NCBI GenBank assembly: GCA_903928915.1
Contig: CAIYSL010000040.1
Span: forward strand, 1-64,000
Direction of reading: 5' to 3'
DNA: 64,000 nt
From: an uncultured Syntrophobacterales bacterium
Lineage (GTDB): Bacteria; Desulfobacterota; Syntrophia; Syntrophales; UBA5619
In this document: positions 17,954 through 26,225 of the stretch, piece after piece
Position numbering within the stretch: position 1 is the stretch's first letter
Layout: every line of letters starts with the position of its first letter
Made by a program: the position numbers and the translations under genes
Notes under the pieces: model-generated
Told to the model about the DNA's origin: nothing
Database searches by the model: none
What the model saw: only the letters and a program-made list of their open reading frames with translations

Positions 17954-18289
17954 TCAGTAGGGGAGCTTATCGGGGGGTCTCCGTTCCGGCACGTAGAGGT
18001 GCGGAGGCGCCTTTTCATTCCAGGCCGCCGTTACGTAGAGATTGCAGTAGCAGCTGCCGAATTCGCGCACATCCGCCTCTCGGTAGACGCAGGGGCAGAT
18101 GATGTCCCGGTCTGCGTCGCGGTCGCCCGATGCCAGACGGCAGGGGCAACACATGTATCCGTAGCGCTGGCGGTTTACGAGCAGGGCCGCCAGGAGATCC
18201 TCTACCCGCCCACGGTCACGGTTGAACTGGTAGCCTTTCGGCTCCTGGGCCCGTTTGAGCATGTCGTAGAGCTGCTCCACAGCAGTCAT
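17954..18289 (-). CDS. Ferredoxin-thioredoxin reductase catalytic-subunit-like protein
   Basis: A 111-residue protein with the cluster and disulfide motifs of the FTR catalytic chain: CPC, CPC and CYC, spaced by 14 and 12 residues. The cyanobacterial enzyme has CPC-x16-CPC-x8-CHC. The histidine of CHC, which assists the active disulfide, is replaced by tyrosine. FTR passes electrons from ferredoxin through a [4Fe-4S] cluster to a disulfide partner. No variable (alpha) subunit is encoded nearby. The start overlaps the stop of the upstream glutaredoxin-like gene by 4 bases, so that protein is the probable redox partner. Confidence 0.85.
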   Translation of the reverse strand: MTAVEQLYDMLKRAQEPKGYQFNRDRGRVEDLLAALLVNRQRYGYMCCPCRLASGDRDADRDIICPCVYREADVREFGSCYCNLYVTAAWNEKAPPHLYVPERRPPDKLPY

Positions 18290-18537
18290 ATGCCCAGCGC
18301 CTCCCGGATGGCTTGTTCGTTGAACCCGACGATGATCCGCCCGCCGATCAGTATGGTGGGAAAGCTGCACGCGGGGTTGAACTTCTTGACCTCTTCGATC
18401 ATCGCCTTCCGTTCGTCTCCGGTAAGGAGATCGACATCGGTGCACAGCGTGGTAACCGCATGATCCTTCATGAACTGTTTTGCCGCCTTGCAGTGACTGC
18501 ACGTACTCAGCGTATACATCCTGACCGTATCGCTCAT
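18286..18537 (-). CDS. Glutaredoxin-like small thioredoxin-fold protein
   Basis: An 83-residue thioredoxin-fold protein with active site CSHC in YTLSTCSHCKAAK, a cis-proline loop (FPTILIGG) and the C-terminal motif GFNEQAIREALG. Length and motifs match glutaredoxin/NrdH-like proteins. The start is the ATG at 18537, preceded by GGAGGCAGGA; the open frame extends 42 bases further without signal. It is followed, with a 4-base overlap, by the FTR-like gene, so it is probably reduced by ferredoxin through that protein instead of by glutathione. Confidence 0.88.
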   Translation of the reverse strand: MSDTVRMYTLSTCSHCKAAKQFMKDHAVTTLCTDVDLLTGDERKAMIEEVKKFNPACSFPTILIGGRIIVGFNEQAIREALGI

Positions 18538-18661
18538 TTCCTGCCTCCCGTCATCGATCTTGAAACGGCGTAACAACACCGCAGGTGCGGAGAATGCCGG
18601 GGCGGCGGCGCATCTATACGCCCCGATGCGGCGCCCTGACCGCTGCTCCCCGGTCCCGAGG

Positions 18662-18690
18662 CATCATGAGAAGAAAAAGGGATTTTGTCA
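18662..18690 (-). promoter_or_regulatory. Possible promoter of the glutaredoxin-FTR operon
   Basis: On the minus strand TTGACA (18690-18685), 17 bases, then CATGAT (18667-18662). The -10 is imperfect. This lies in the 337-base divergent gap between the glutaredoxin-like gene and the aldolase gene. I see no other gene, tRNA or clear terminator in that gap; its short open frames lack ribosome-binding sites. Confidence 0.45.
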
Positions 18691-18874
18691 AGGACGTTGT
18701 CGGTGATGCCTGCGTCTGGGCGGTGCGAATGGACAGCGCAGGGGAAAATGGCTTGTGGGGCGATCGGTCGTATGGTAGGAGAATTCCGAGCGGAATCTGG
18801 GCAGGGCAAAGGGCGGTTAGCCGAGAGAGCCGGGTTTGAGAAGGGAATACAGACTCGCCAGACGGGAGGCCGGG

Positions 18875-19894
18875 ATGCCGATTACCTATACGTCGCTGGG
18901 GTTTGTGAACACCGGGGCCATGTTCGTCGGGGCCATGCGGGGCGGATATGCCGTTCCGGCGTACAATTTCAACAATATGGAACAGCTCCAGGCGATCGTC
19001 ATGGCCTGCCTGGATACACAGTCGCCCGTCATACTGCAGGTATCGAAGGGTGCGCGGGACTATGCGGACAGAACCCTCCTGACCCGTATGGGGCAGGGGG
19101 CGGTCGAGATGATGAAGAGGGTAGCAGGGGAACGGGGGGTTGGTGAAATCCCGATCGCCCTGCATCTCGATCACGGCGATTCCGTTGCGCTGTGCGTCTC
19201 ATGCATCGATACCGGATTTTCCTCCGTCATGATCGACGGCTCGCACCTCGCCTCGGCGGACAATGTTGCCGTCACGCAGGCAGTTGTTGCGTGCGCCCAT
19301 CCCCGGGGCGTGACCGTGGAGGGAGAACTGGGGATACTTGCGGGCGTGGAGGACGAGGTGGCGGCCGGCGAACACACCTACACGAGTCCCGATGAAGTGG
19401 AGGAGTTTGTCGAGCGGACCGGGGTCGATTCCCTGGCGATCTCGATCGGCACATCGCACGGCGCATACAAGTTCAAGGCAGGGCAGAAGCCGGAGATCCG
19501 ACTGGACATCCTGCATGAGATCGAGCGGCGCATCCCGGGATTTCCCATCGTGCTCCACGGTTCCTCTTCGATCCCCCCGGATGCGGTGGCAGCGATAAAC
19601 CGCTATGGAGGGCGTATGAAGGACTCGATCGGCATCCCCGAGTCGCAGCTGCGGGAAGCGGCCCGCTCCTCCGTCTGCAAGATAAACATCGACTCCGACG
19701 GGCGGATCGTGATGACCGCGAAGCTCCGCGAGATCCTGGCGCTGAACCCCCAGGAGTTCGATCCGCGCAAGTATCTCGGACCTGCACGGGAGGCGCTGTT
19801 GGCCATGTACCGGGAAAAGAATCACAGCGTGCTGGGAAGTGCCGGACGGGCGCCGGAGATCATGCGCGAGATCTCGGACGGCTGCCGTTTGTGA
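18875..19894 (+). CDS. Class II fructose-bisphosphate aldolase
   Basis: A 339-residue zinc aldolase that splits or forms fructose 1,6-bisphosphate in glycolysis and gluconeogenesis. The N-terminal motif is AVPAYNFNNMEQ. The metal-binding segments are IALHLDHGDS and the glutamate and histidine motifs VEGELGILAG, ISIGTSHGAYK and IVLHGSSSIP. KINIDSDGR closes the phosphate site. The start is the ATG at 18875 with GGGAGGCC just upstream; the frame is open back to a TTG 39 bases earlier. A closely related tagatose-bisphosphate aldolase role cannot be excluded. Confidence 0.9.
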   Translation: MPITYTSLGFVNTGAMFVGAMRGGYAVPAYNFNNMEQLQAIVMACLDTQSPVILQVSKGARDYADRTLLTRMGQGAVEMMKRVAGERGVGEIPIALHLDHGDSVALCVSCIDTGFSSVMIDGSHLASADNVAVTQAVVACAHPRGVTVEGELGILAGVEDEVAAGEHTYTSPDEVEEFVERTGVDSLAISIGTSHGAYKFKAGQKPEIRLDILHEIERRIPGFPIVLHGSSSIPPDAVAAINRYGGRMKDSIGIPESQLREAARSSVCKINIDSDGRIVMTAKLREILALNPQEFDPRKYLGPAREALLAMYREKNHSVLGSAGRAPEIMREISDGCRL

Positions 19895-19967
19895 TCAGCG
19901 CGATCACCGCAGCGTCCGGGGTGCAAACCGGTCTCTCCTGCGGGCCTCGCGGCGGCGTAATTTGTTC

Positions 19968-19997
19968 TTGACAACGGCTTGAGTTGCAGTGTATCGG
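19968..19997 (+). promoter_or_regulatory. Promoter of the class V aminotransferase gene
   Basis: TTGACA (19968-19973), an 18-base spacer and TATCGG (19992-19997). The -10 is weak in its last two bases and the spacer is one base long. It lies about 100 bases before the chosen start codon, and the resulting leader contains the GC-rich inverted repeat at 20001-20037. Confidence 0.5.
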
Positions 19998-20000
19998 AAG

Positions 20001-20037
20001 CCCGCCGGGTGGGGGTATGTTACCCCACCCCGCCGGG
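20001..20037 (+). repeat. GC-rich imperfect inverted repeat in an mRNA leader
   Basis: The arms 20001-20017 and 20021-20037 are near-complementary (inner core GGGGTA/TACCCC, with a one-base slip further out) and enclose TGT. The same sequence also holds a direct repeat of CCCGCCGGG at both ends. It would form a stable hairpin just after the promoter, without a T-tract, so it is not an intrinsic terminator. A regulatory role is possible but unsupported. Confidence 0.5.
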
Positions 20038-20095
20038 AATGTCCTGGTTTATCGGGAAGTTCATCTCAGCGCAGCACACAGGAACAGGTAACCCT

Positions 20096-21223
20096 ATGGC
20101 AACCGCAGTGAATGATCTGAATGTACCGCATCGCCTCCTCCTCGGACCCGGTCCCAGTGCAGTCCACCCCCGCGTGCTTCGCACCATGAGCACTGCACTC
20201 GTGGGGTACCTCGACCCGGAGTGGCTGGCCCTGATGGACGAAGAGCAGGATCTCCTGCGGGCTGTTTTTCAGACCGCGAACGCCCTGACGCTGCCCATGT
20301 CGGGAACGGGCAGCACGGGAATGGAAACCGCCTTCTGCAACTTCGTCGAACCGGGCGATACGGTGGTCATCGGCTGCAACGGCTATTTCAGTGAACGGAT
20401 GTGCGAAATGGCCCGTCTGTACGGAGCGAAGGTGATCCGGATCGAAAAACCCTGGGGTGCGGTGCTCACGCCGGCTGAGGTTGAGGAGACCCTGAGGGCG
20501 CACAGGCCGGTGAAGATATTTGCGTTGATCCATGCGGAGACATCCACGGGCGCCCTTCAGCCGCTGACGGGAATGGCGGAGGCGGCGCACCGGCACGGCG
20601 CGCTGTTCTTGATCGACTGCGTCACGTCGCTCAGCGGCGTACCCCTGAATATCGACGAATGGGGGGTCGATGTGGCCTTCAGCGCATCGCAGAAATGCCT
20701 TGGCTGCCCCCCGGGGCTCTCGCCGTTTACCGCCAACGAACGGGCTCTGCGGCTGCTCCATGCACGGAAGACCCGGGTACCCAACTGGTATCTCGACCTG
20801 ACGATGATCGAGAAATACTGGAACAAGGAGCGGCTCTACCACCATACCCCGTCGACCACGCTGCATTACGGACTCCGGGAAGGGCTCCGGCTCGTCCTGG
20901 AAGAGGGGCTGGAGGACCGGTGGTTCCGGCATCAGGCAATCGCCGAGTACCTCTGGGAGAAGATGGAAAACCTCGGCCTGAAGCTCTTCGTCCCGCGCGA
21001 GCACCGGTTGGCATCGCTGACAACCGTCTGCGTACCCGAGGGGGTCGAAGATGCCACCGTCCGGACGCGTCTGCGTGAGATCTACAACATCGACATCGCA
21101 GGGGGATTCGGGCCGCTGAAGGGCAAGATCTGGCGGGTGGGGCTGATGGGATTCTCGAGCCGGAGGGAAAATGTCACCCTGCTTTCCGAGGCGCTGCGCG
21201 AGATCCTCCATGGGAGGAACTGA
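20096..21223 (+). CDS. Class V PLP aminotransferase (alanine-glyoxylate / serine-glyoxylate family)
   Basis: A 375-residue pyridoxal-phosphate enzyme. LLLGPGPSAVHPRVL is the family's N-terminus, HAETSTGALQPL and LIDCVTSLSGVPL hold the cofactor-ring contacts, and the Schiff-base lysine is in FSASQKCLGCPPGL. C-terminal FGPLKGKIWRVGLMG binds the substrate carboxylate. It transfers amino groups between alanine or serine and glyoxylate or a related oxoacid; the exact pair is uncertain. The ATG at 20096 follows an AGGAACAGG region and fits family length, whereas the longer frame adds 39 atypical residues. Confidence 0.9.
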   Translation: MATAVNDLNVPHRLLLGPGPSAVHPRVLRTMSTALVGYLDPEWLALMDEEQDLLRAVFQTANALTLPMSGTGSTGMETAFCNFVEPGDTVVIGCNGYFSERMCEMARLYGAKVIRIEKPWGAVLTPAEVEETLRAHRPVKIFALIHAETSTGALQPLTGMAEAAHRHGALFLIDCVTSLSGVPLNIDEWGVDVAFSASQKCLGCPPGLSPFTANERALRLLHARKTRVPNWYLDLTMIEKYWNKERLYHHTPSTTLHYGLREGLRLVLEEGLEDRWFRHQAIAEYLWEKMENLGLKLFVPREHRLASLTTVCVPEGVEDATVRTRLREIYNIDIAGGFGPLKGKIWRVGLMGFSSRRENVTLLSEALREILHGRN

Positions 21224-21297
21224 GCCTGCCCGGATCGAGGTAGAGACGATTGCGGACGTCTCCGCTCCGGCGGCCAGCCGACAGCAAAAAAAATATC

Positions 21298-21328
21298 TTG
21301 ACATCATTCCCATAATCAACTATATAAT
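21298..21328 (+). promoter_or_regulatory. Strong sigma-70 promoter of the EF-G gene
   Basis: TTGACA (21298-21303) is followed by TATATA at 17 bases (21321-21326), overlapping a perfect TATAAT at 21323-21328. The sequence is AT-rich on both sides. Transcription would start near 21335, giving a leader of about 125 bases that contains the hairpin at 21366-21406. Confidence 0.8.
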
Positions 21329-21365
21329 ACACCTTTTTAGCGTATCAGTTTAAACAACCGTAGAT

Positions 21366-21406
21366 CCCCCCATCTGGTGCGGCATCTCCAAATGAGGGGT
21401 TTTTTT
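21366..21406 (+). terminator. Terminator-like hairpin inside the EF-G leader
   Basis: The arms 21366-21375 (CCCCCCATCT) and 21390-21399 (AAATGAGGGG) pair at 8 of 10 positions and run straight into seven T residues (21400-21406). It lies downstream of the promoter at 21298 and upstream of the EF-G start at 21461, with no gene between, so it would act as an attenuator on the EF-G transcript if it is functional. Confidence 0.55.
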
Positions 21407-21460
21407 ATATTTCTGTGTTACCGTAACCCGCGGGTCGTTCGCAGCAAAAGGAAGAAACGT

Positions 21461-23554
21461 ATGAATACCACCGTAGAGAATGTCAGGAACATCGGAATCA
21501 GCGCCCATATCGATTCGGGGAAGACCACCCTCTCCGAACGGATACTGTTCTATACGAAGCGCATCCACGCAATCCACGACGTCAAGGGCAAGGACGGCGT
21601 GGGCGCAACGATGGATTCGATGGAACTCGAGAAGGAGCGGGGGATCACGATCGCCTCGGCGGCTACTTTCTGCGAATGGCTCGACCACGAGATCAACATC
21701 ATCGATACCCCCGGGCACGTGGACTTCACGATCGAGGTCGAACGGTCTCTCCGGGTACTCGACGGCGCGGTGCTGGTTCTCTGCTCGGTGGGCGGCGTGC
21801 AGTCGCAATCCATCACCGTCGATCTCCAGATGAAACGCTACCAGGTGCCCTGCCTGGCGTTCATAAACAAGTGCGACCGGAGCGGCGCAGACCCTGCCCG
21901 GGTAATCGGCCAGCTCCGCTCTAAGCTGGGCCATAACGCCGTGGCGCTGCAGATCCCCATCGGTCTGGAGGCAAATTTTCAAGGCATCGTCGATCTGCTG
22001 GCCATGAAGGCGGTTTATTTCGACGGAAGCAACGGCGAAAAGGTGAGGATTGAGGAGATACCGGCGGAACTCCGGGACGAGGCGCGCAAGCAGCGGGAAG
22101 AGATGATCGATGCCGCCACGATGTTTTCCGATGAGTTGATGGAGGCCGTCCTGGAAGAGAGGCCGATTCCTGACGCGCTGATCATCGCCGCGCTCCGCCG
22201 GGGAACGCTGGCGCGGAAAATCACTCCCGTTCTGATCGGCTCGGCGTATAAGAATAAGGGCGTGCAACCGTTGCTGGATGCGGTTACCCGTTACCTTCCC
22301 TGTCCCTCCGATGTGGAGAATACCGCCCTCGACCTCGAGCACAACGAGGCCCCGGTGGTGCTTTCCACCGACCCTGACAAGCCGATCGTGGCCTTGGCAT
22401 TCAAACTCGAAGACGGAACGTACGGGCAGTTGACGTACATCCGGGTTTACCAGGGGACATTGGCAAAAGGGGCGGTGATCGTCAACACCCGGACGGGCAA
22501 GAAGACCAAAGTGGGACGCGTAGTCCGCATGCACGCCGATCAGATGGAGGACATCGAAGCCATTTCGGCTGGGTATATCGGGGCACTGTTCGGAATCGAA
22601 TGTTCATCCGGGGATACCTTTGTGTCGCCGGGCCAGAATCTGACGATGACCTCGATGTTCGTTCCGGAGCCGGTCATCTCGCTGGCGATCTTCCCCAAGG
22701 ACAACAAGTCCCAGATCAACATGTCCAAGGCGTTGAACCGGTTCACGAAGGAGGATCCCACCTTCCGTACCCACATGGACGAGGAAACGAACGAAACAAT
22801 CATCGAGGGGATGGGCGAGCTGCACCTGGAGATCTATGTCGAGCGGATGAAGCGGGAGTACGGCGCCGAGGTGGAGACGGGAAAGCCCCGGGTGGCCTAT
22901 CGCGAAACGATCACCCAGCGCGCGGAGTTCAACTACACCCACAAGAAGCAGACGGGCGGCTCCGGCCAGTATGCCCGCATTGCGGGGTATCTGGAGCCGA
23001 TCACGGAGGGACCGGAGGATTTCCTGTTCGTGAACGAGGTGCGGGGAGGGGCGATCCCGACTCAGTACATCCCGGCCTGCGAAAAGGGGTTCCACCTCTG
23101 CATGGCAAAAGGGCCGAAGATGGAATTTCCGGTAACGGGGGTGCGGGTCGTCATCAACGACGGCGCTTCGCACGCCGTGGATTCCTCCGATATGGCATTT
23201 CAGGCAGCGGCGCGCGGCGCCTTCCGCGAGGGCTATGCCAAGGCCAAGCCCGTCGTCCACGAACCGATCATGAAGGTGGTCGTGGAGTCGCCGACCGAGT
23301 TTCAGGGCGCGGTGATGGGGCTGCTCAACCAGCGGCGGGGCATGATCGTCGGGGCGCAGGACGAGGGAGTGATGACCGTGGTGGAGGCGCAGGTACCGTT
23401 GGCCGAGATGTTCGGCTTCTCGACGATACTCAGATCCGCCACGCAGGGGAAGGCGCAGTTTACGATGGAATTCGCCGTGTACCGTCAGGTCCCGCAGTCT
23501 ATTGCGGAACAGATTGCAGAAGAGGTGGCGTTGAGAAAAAAGAGCGCGGCATGA
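21461..23554 (+). CDS. fusA: Elongation factor G, spdEFG1-type
   Basis: A 697-residue translational GTPase for ribosome translocation. G-motifs are AHIDSGKTT, the RGIT switch, DTPGHVDF and NKCD. The domain 2 to 5 order is normal, including [14 protein letters not shown] in domain IV. The segment [21 protein letters not shown] matches the pattern of mitochondrial EF-G1 and the spirochaete/planctomycete/delta EF-G1 group rather than ordinary bacterial EF-G (AHVDAGKTT). The gene stands away from any ribosomal operon. The start is the ATG at 21461 after AAGGAAGAAACGT; the 28 in-frame codons before it cover the leader hairpin. Confidence 0.93.
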   Translation: MNTTVENVRNIGISAHIDSGKTTLSERILFYTKRIHAIHDVKGKDGVGATMDSMELEKERGITIASAATFCEWLDHEINIIDTPGHVDFTIEVERSLRVLDGAVLVLCSVGGVQSQSITVDLQMKRYQVPCLAFINKCDRSGADPARVIGQLRSKLGHNAVALQIPIGLEANFQGIVDLLAMKAVYFDGSNGEKVRIEEIPAELRDEARKQREEMIDAATMFSDELMEAVLEERPIPDALIIAALRRGTLARKITPVLIGSAYKNKGVQPLLDAVTRYLPCPSDVENTALDLEHNEAPVVLSTDPDKPIVALAFKLEDGTYGQLTYIRVYQGTLAKGAVIVNTRTGKKTKVGRVVRMHADQMEDIEAISAGYIGALFGIECSSGDTFVSPGQNLTMTSMFVPEPVISLAIFPKDNKSQINMSKALNRFTKEDPTFRTHMDEETNETIIEGMGELHLEIYVERMKREYGAEVETGKPRVAYRETITQRAEFNYTHKKQTGGSGQYARIAGYLEPITEGPEDFLFVNEVRGGAIPTQYIPACEKGFHLCMAKGPKMEFPVTGVRVVINDGASHAVDSSDMAFQAAARGAFREGYAKAKPVVHEPIMKVVVESPTEFQGAVMGLLNQRRGMIVGAQDEGVMTVVEAQVPLAEMFGFSTILRSATQGKAQFTMEFAVYRQVPQSIAEQIAEEVALRKKSAA

Positions 23555-23628
23555 AGTCCGCGGCGTCACCGATGTTCATCCGCTCGTCCGCCGGACGGGT
23601 GATCAAACTCAAAGACAGGAATACCGCC

Positions 23629-24333
23629 ATGCTGAAACAAGAACTGATCCTTCGCAACCCCCTCCGGTACCTGGGCTTCGAACGGGAAGACGTTCTCGCC
23701 CCGGGTGAGTTCGGCGCCGTTCTCGCCCATGCGGGGGTCGGAAAAACCGCCCTGTTGGTCCAACTCGCGTTGAACGGAATGTTGCGGAGCAGAAACATCC
23801 TCCATGTCAGCCTGATCGACCCGGTGCAAAAGGTCAACCTCTGGTACGGGGAACTGTTCCACCATCTCGCCGACCGGTACGAGGCGCCGCAAATCAAGAG
23901 ACTCTGGGATTCCATTCTTCCCCATCGGTTCATCATGACCTTTCGCGTGGACAGCTTCAGCGTGCCGAAACTGGATGAACGGCTCAACGATCTCACCGAG
24001 CAGGGGATATTCAAGCCGGACATGATGATCATCGACGGTCTCCACTGCAACGCATCCCTGCGTCCCGCCATGGAAGCACTGAAGACCCTGGCCGTCAAGA
24101 ACGGGCTCCCGGTATGGTTTACCGTGCATACGCACCGGCATGAACAGCCGGAAGATGACGGGCTGCCGGCGTCGTTTTCTCCGCTGGTGGACCTGTTCGA
24201 TCTCGTTCTCGAGCTGCGGACGGAGCATGCCGATATCCACATCACGCCGCTGAAAGGTGCGCTGACCGGGGCGCCCGCCGCAGCCGACTTGCTTCTCGAT
24301 CCCTCGACCATGCTGATCAAGGACCGGGCGTGA
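23629..24333 (+). CDS. RecA-fold ATPase (RAD55/KaiC-like), function unknown
   Basis: A 234-residue single-domain P-loop ATPase. Walker A is AHAGVGKTALL, Walker B is DMMIIDGLHCN, and a histidine-rich sensor strand VWFTVHTHRHEQ follows, a layout like RAD55/KaiC/RadA cores without their accessory domains. The start at 23629 has AGGA 8 bases upstream. In-frame ATGs at 23551 (overlapping the EF-G stop) and 23572 are alternatives. Either way it is closely coupled to EF-G. No membrane or DNA-binding motif is visible and I do not assign a function. Confidence 0.7.
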   Translation: MLKQELILRNPLRYLGFEREDVLAPGEFGAVLAHAGVGKTALLVQLALNGMLRSRNILHVSLIDPVQKVNLWYGELFHHLADRYEAPQIKRLWDSILPHRFIMTFRVDSFSVPKLDERLNDLTEQGIFKPDMMIIDGLHCNASLRPAMEALKTLAVKNGLPVWFTVHTHRHEQPEDDGLPASFSPLVDLFDLVLELRTEHADIHITPLKGALTGAPAAADLLLDPSTMLIKDRA

Positions 24334-24390
24334 TCACCCGGTGCACCCCGGAGGCTTTCCTGCCCCGGGGAATGAGGGAAGGGTAAGCGC

Positions 24391-24431
24391 GGCAGGGTGA
24401 CCCCTGCCTCTGCAGGGGCTCGACCCCTGCC
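24391..24431 (+). repeat. Alternating complementary segments able to form competing hairpins
   Basis: Four short blocks occur in a row: GCAGGG, CCCCTGC, GCAGGGG and CCCCTGC. Each can pair with either neighbour, so mutually exclusive hairpins are possible (24391-24408, 24401-24418 and 24412-24431). There is no T-tract. It sits in the 252-base gap before the PTS genes, whose other content is a possible promoter at 24520. Confidence 0.5.
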
Positions 24432-24519
24432 CGAGGAGATGCCGTGAGCCCAGTCCGGCCCCGTTCACTGCCTGGTCCCGCCGCCTGCACGCTTGCTCTG
24501 GCGGGCGTTCCGATTCGCC

Positions 24520-24548
24520 TTGACAATTGAAATTGAATCTATTAGCGT
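24520..24548 (+). promoter_or_regulatory. Possible promoter of the PTS operon
   Basis: A perfect TTGACA (24520-24525) sits 60 bases before the IIA start. The best -10 at 17 bases is TAGCGT (24543-24548), which is poor. Two AATTGA direct repeats fall in the spacer. Placement before the operon is the main support. Confidence 0.4.
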
Positions 24549-24585
24549 ACCTGCCGAATGTGCCGGTATCTGAGGGAGAATACCC

Positions 24586-24996
24586 ATGATAGGCGTTCTG
24601 GTCACGACCCACGGAAATCTGGGAAGCGAGCTGATCAAGGCTGCGGAGTTGATCCGCGGCAGCCTGAAAGGCATCGTCCACGTTTCCGTGGACCAGAAAA
24701 AGGGGGTCGAGGACCTGAAGAAGGAGATCAGCACGGCGATAAAAAAACTCGACCAGGGTCAGGGGGTGCTGATCCTGACCGATCTCTTCGGCGGAACGCC
24801 GTCGAACATCTCCCTCTCCTTCCTGAAGGAGGGGAAAGTGGAGGTCATTACCGGCGTTAACCTCCCGATGCTCCTGAAACTGCCCGACATACGAGAGGGA
24901 ATGCAGTTGCAGGAATTTGCCCGGCTCATCAAAGATTACGGCGTCAAAAATATCTCCTTAGCAAGTGAAATCCTTAGCAAAAAGGCCGGCGGATAG
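24586..24996 (+). CDS. PTS mannose/fructose-type IIA component
   Basis: A 136-residue IIA(Man) domain. The phosphoacceptor histidine is H10 in VLVTTHGNLGSEL and the second motif is LTDLFGGTPSN, both diagnostic. In a complete system it receives phosphate from HPr and passes it to IIB. It is first of three PTS genes (IIA, IIB, IIC), while IID, HPr and enzyme I are absent from this window. Incomplete PTSs of this sort are known in deltaproteobacteria and may be regulatory. Confidence 0.92.
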   Translation: MIGVLVTTHGNLGSELIKAAELIRGSLKGIVHVSVDQKKGVEDLKKEISTAIKKLDQGQGVLILTDLFGGTPSNISLSFLKEGKVEVITGVNLPMLLKLPDIREGMQLQEFARLIKDYGVKNISLASEILSKKAGG

Positions 24997-25501
24997 GCTA
25001 TTGCAGGCTTTGCGGGACATAACCCTCGTACGGGTCGACAACAGGCTTGTCCACGGTCAGATTCTGGAGGCATGGGTTCCCTTCCTCCAGGCGGCCTGCA
25101 TCATTGTCGTCGACGACCAGGTGGCATCCGATTACTATTGCGAAACAGTGATCCGGATGGCGGTCCCCCGCGAAGTAGAGGTTGTCATCTGCGGAACCCA
25201 GGATTTCGCCGACGCCTATTCGTTTCACCGGGGGAGCGGTCAAAAGACGATCGTTCTGTTCAGCAAGATCGCCGATGCGCTGACGGTCTACCGCCGCGGG
25301 TATCGCTTCGACACGTTGAACATCGGCAATGTGTACAGCGAGAATTGCCGGCTGTGCTGCACCCCCTCCGTCCTCTTGAGTGACGTCGACATCCGCGACA
25401 TTTCCCTTCTCCATGGCGAGGGGGTGAAAATAGAACTCCGGCGCGTGCCGCGGGAGAAACCGGTCGATTTTGCTCATGTCCTGCGGTGTGCAGGTTCCTA
25501 G
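24965..25501 (+). CDS. PTS mannose/sorbose-type IIB component
   Basis: A protein of about 163-178 residues with the IIB signature VRVDNRLVHGQILEAW, whose histidine accepts phosphate from IIA, followed by IIVVDDQVASD and the usual alpha/beta core. The start is uncertain: the GTG at 24965 overlaps IIA by 32 bases, while TTG codons at 25001 and 25010 would give an N-terminus closer to homologues. None has a strong ribosome-binding site, and translational coupling to IIA is likely. Confidence 0.87.
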   Translation: MKSLAKRPADRLLQALRDITLVRVDNRLVHGQILEAWVPFLQAACIIVVDDQVASDYYCETVIRMAVPREVEVVICGTQDFADAYSFHRGSGQKTIVLFSKIADALTVYRRGYRFDTLNIGNVYSENCRLCCTPSVLLSDVDIRDISLLHGEGVKIELRRVPREKPVDFAHVLRCAGS

Positions 25502-25529
25502 GACACAGAGAATCGCTCAGGCGAACGCC

Positions 25530-26225
25530 ATGCTACCGAAGCTCATCGCCGTATCAATCGCCGGCGGCATCCTCTGTCTGGACCGAATAGTCCTGCAGGC
25601 GATGGTATCGCGGCCGATCGTTGCGGCGCCCGTCATCGGTAGTATCCTCGGGGATGCCTACACCGGCCTTATCGCCGGCGCGTTCATAGAACTCCTCTGG
25701 ATCGACAGGCTGCCCATCGGTACCTATCTCCCGCCCAACGATACCGTTGTTTCCATCGTGCTTACCGCCGCGTCGATAGAGAGCGCTCATCTAATCGGCG
25801 GACCTTCCCGGGAGCTGCTCGTACTGTCGCTCCTCGGCACCGTACCGCTCGGCATTCTCGCCCAGCGCCTGGAGCTGTGGCTGGGGAGAGGCAACGAGAA
25901 ACTGGCCGCGGCGGCCGTGAGCGAAGCACCGCGGGGGGATGTTCGGTCGGTCTCCCGGAGGCATCTCTTCGCCATTTTGCGCAGCTACCTGCTGTGGGTC
26001 GTTTTGATCTTCGCTTCGCTGGCAGCGGTGATTCCTGCCCTGGCCTGGCTCTCGCCCCGACTGGGAACGCCCATCACCCGGGGGCTTACGCTGCTGTACG
26101 GATTCCTGCCGCTGCTGGGTGCGGCCGTGGCCCTCAACACCATCAGCGTGCGCGGGGTCATTCCCGTATTCTGCGCTGCATTTCTTTGTGCTTCGGTTAT
26201 CATCGGTCTTCTGCGGAGCGGGTAG
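25530..26225 (+). CDS. PTS mannose/sorbose-type IIC membrane component
   Basis: A 231-residue integral membrane protein with about six to seven hydrophobic helices. The motifs VAAPVIGSILGDAYTGLIAGAFIELLWI and IGTYLPPNDTVVS match the EIIC sorbose-specific family, which forms the sugar channel together with IID. No IID gene follows; an acetyltransferase gene starts 2 bases later instead. The ATG at 25530 fits homologues better than the longer frame beginning at 25470. Confidence 0.87.
   Translation: MLPKLIAVSIAGGILCLDRIVLQAMVSRPIVAAPVIGSILGDAYTGLIAGAFIELLWIDRLPIGTYLPPNDTVVSIVLTAASIESAHLIGGPSRELLVLSLLGTVPLGILAQRLELWLGRGNEKLAAAAVSEAPRGDVRSVSRRHLFAILRSYLLWVVLIFASLAAVIPALAWLSPRLGTPITRGLTLLYGFLPLLGAAVALNTISVRGVIPVFCAAFLCASVIIGLLRSG

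Noticed and set aside
22600-24333. 577-codon frame running from inside EF-G into the RecA-fold ATPase as one long protein
   Set aside because: The first 317 codons are an out-of-frame reading of EF-G (Gly/Arg-rich); only the part after 23551 has P-loop motifs and a ribosome-binding site.
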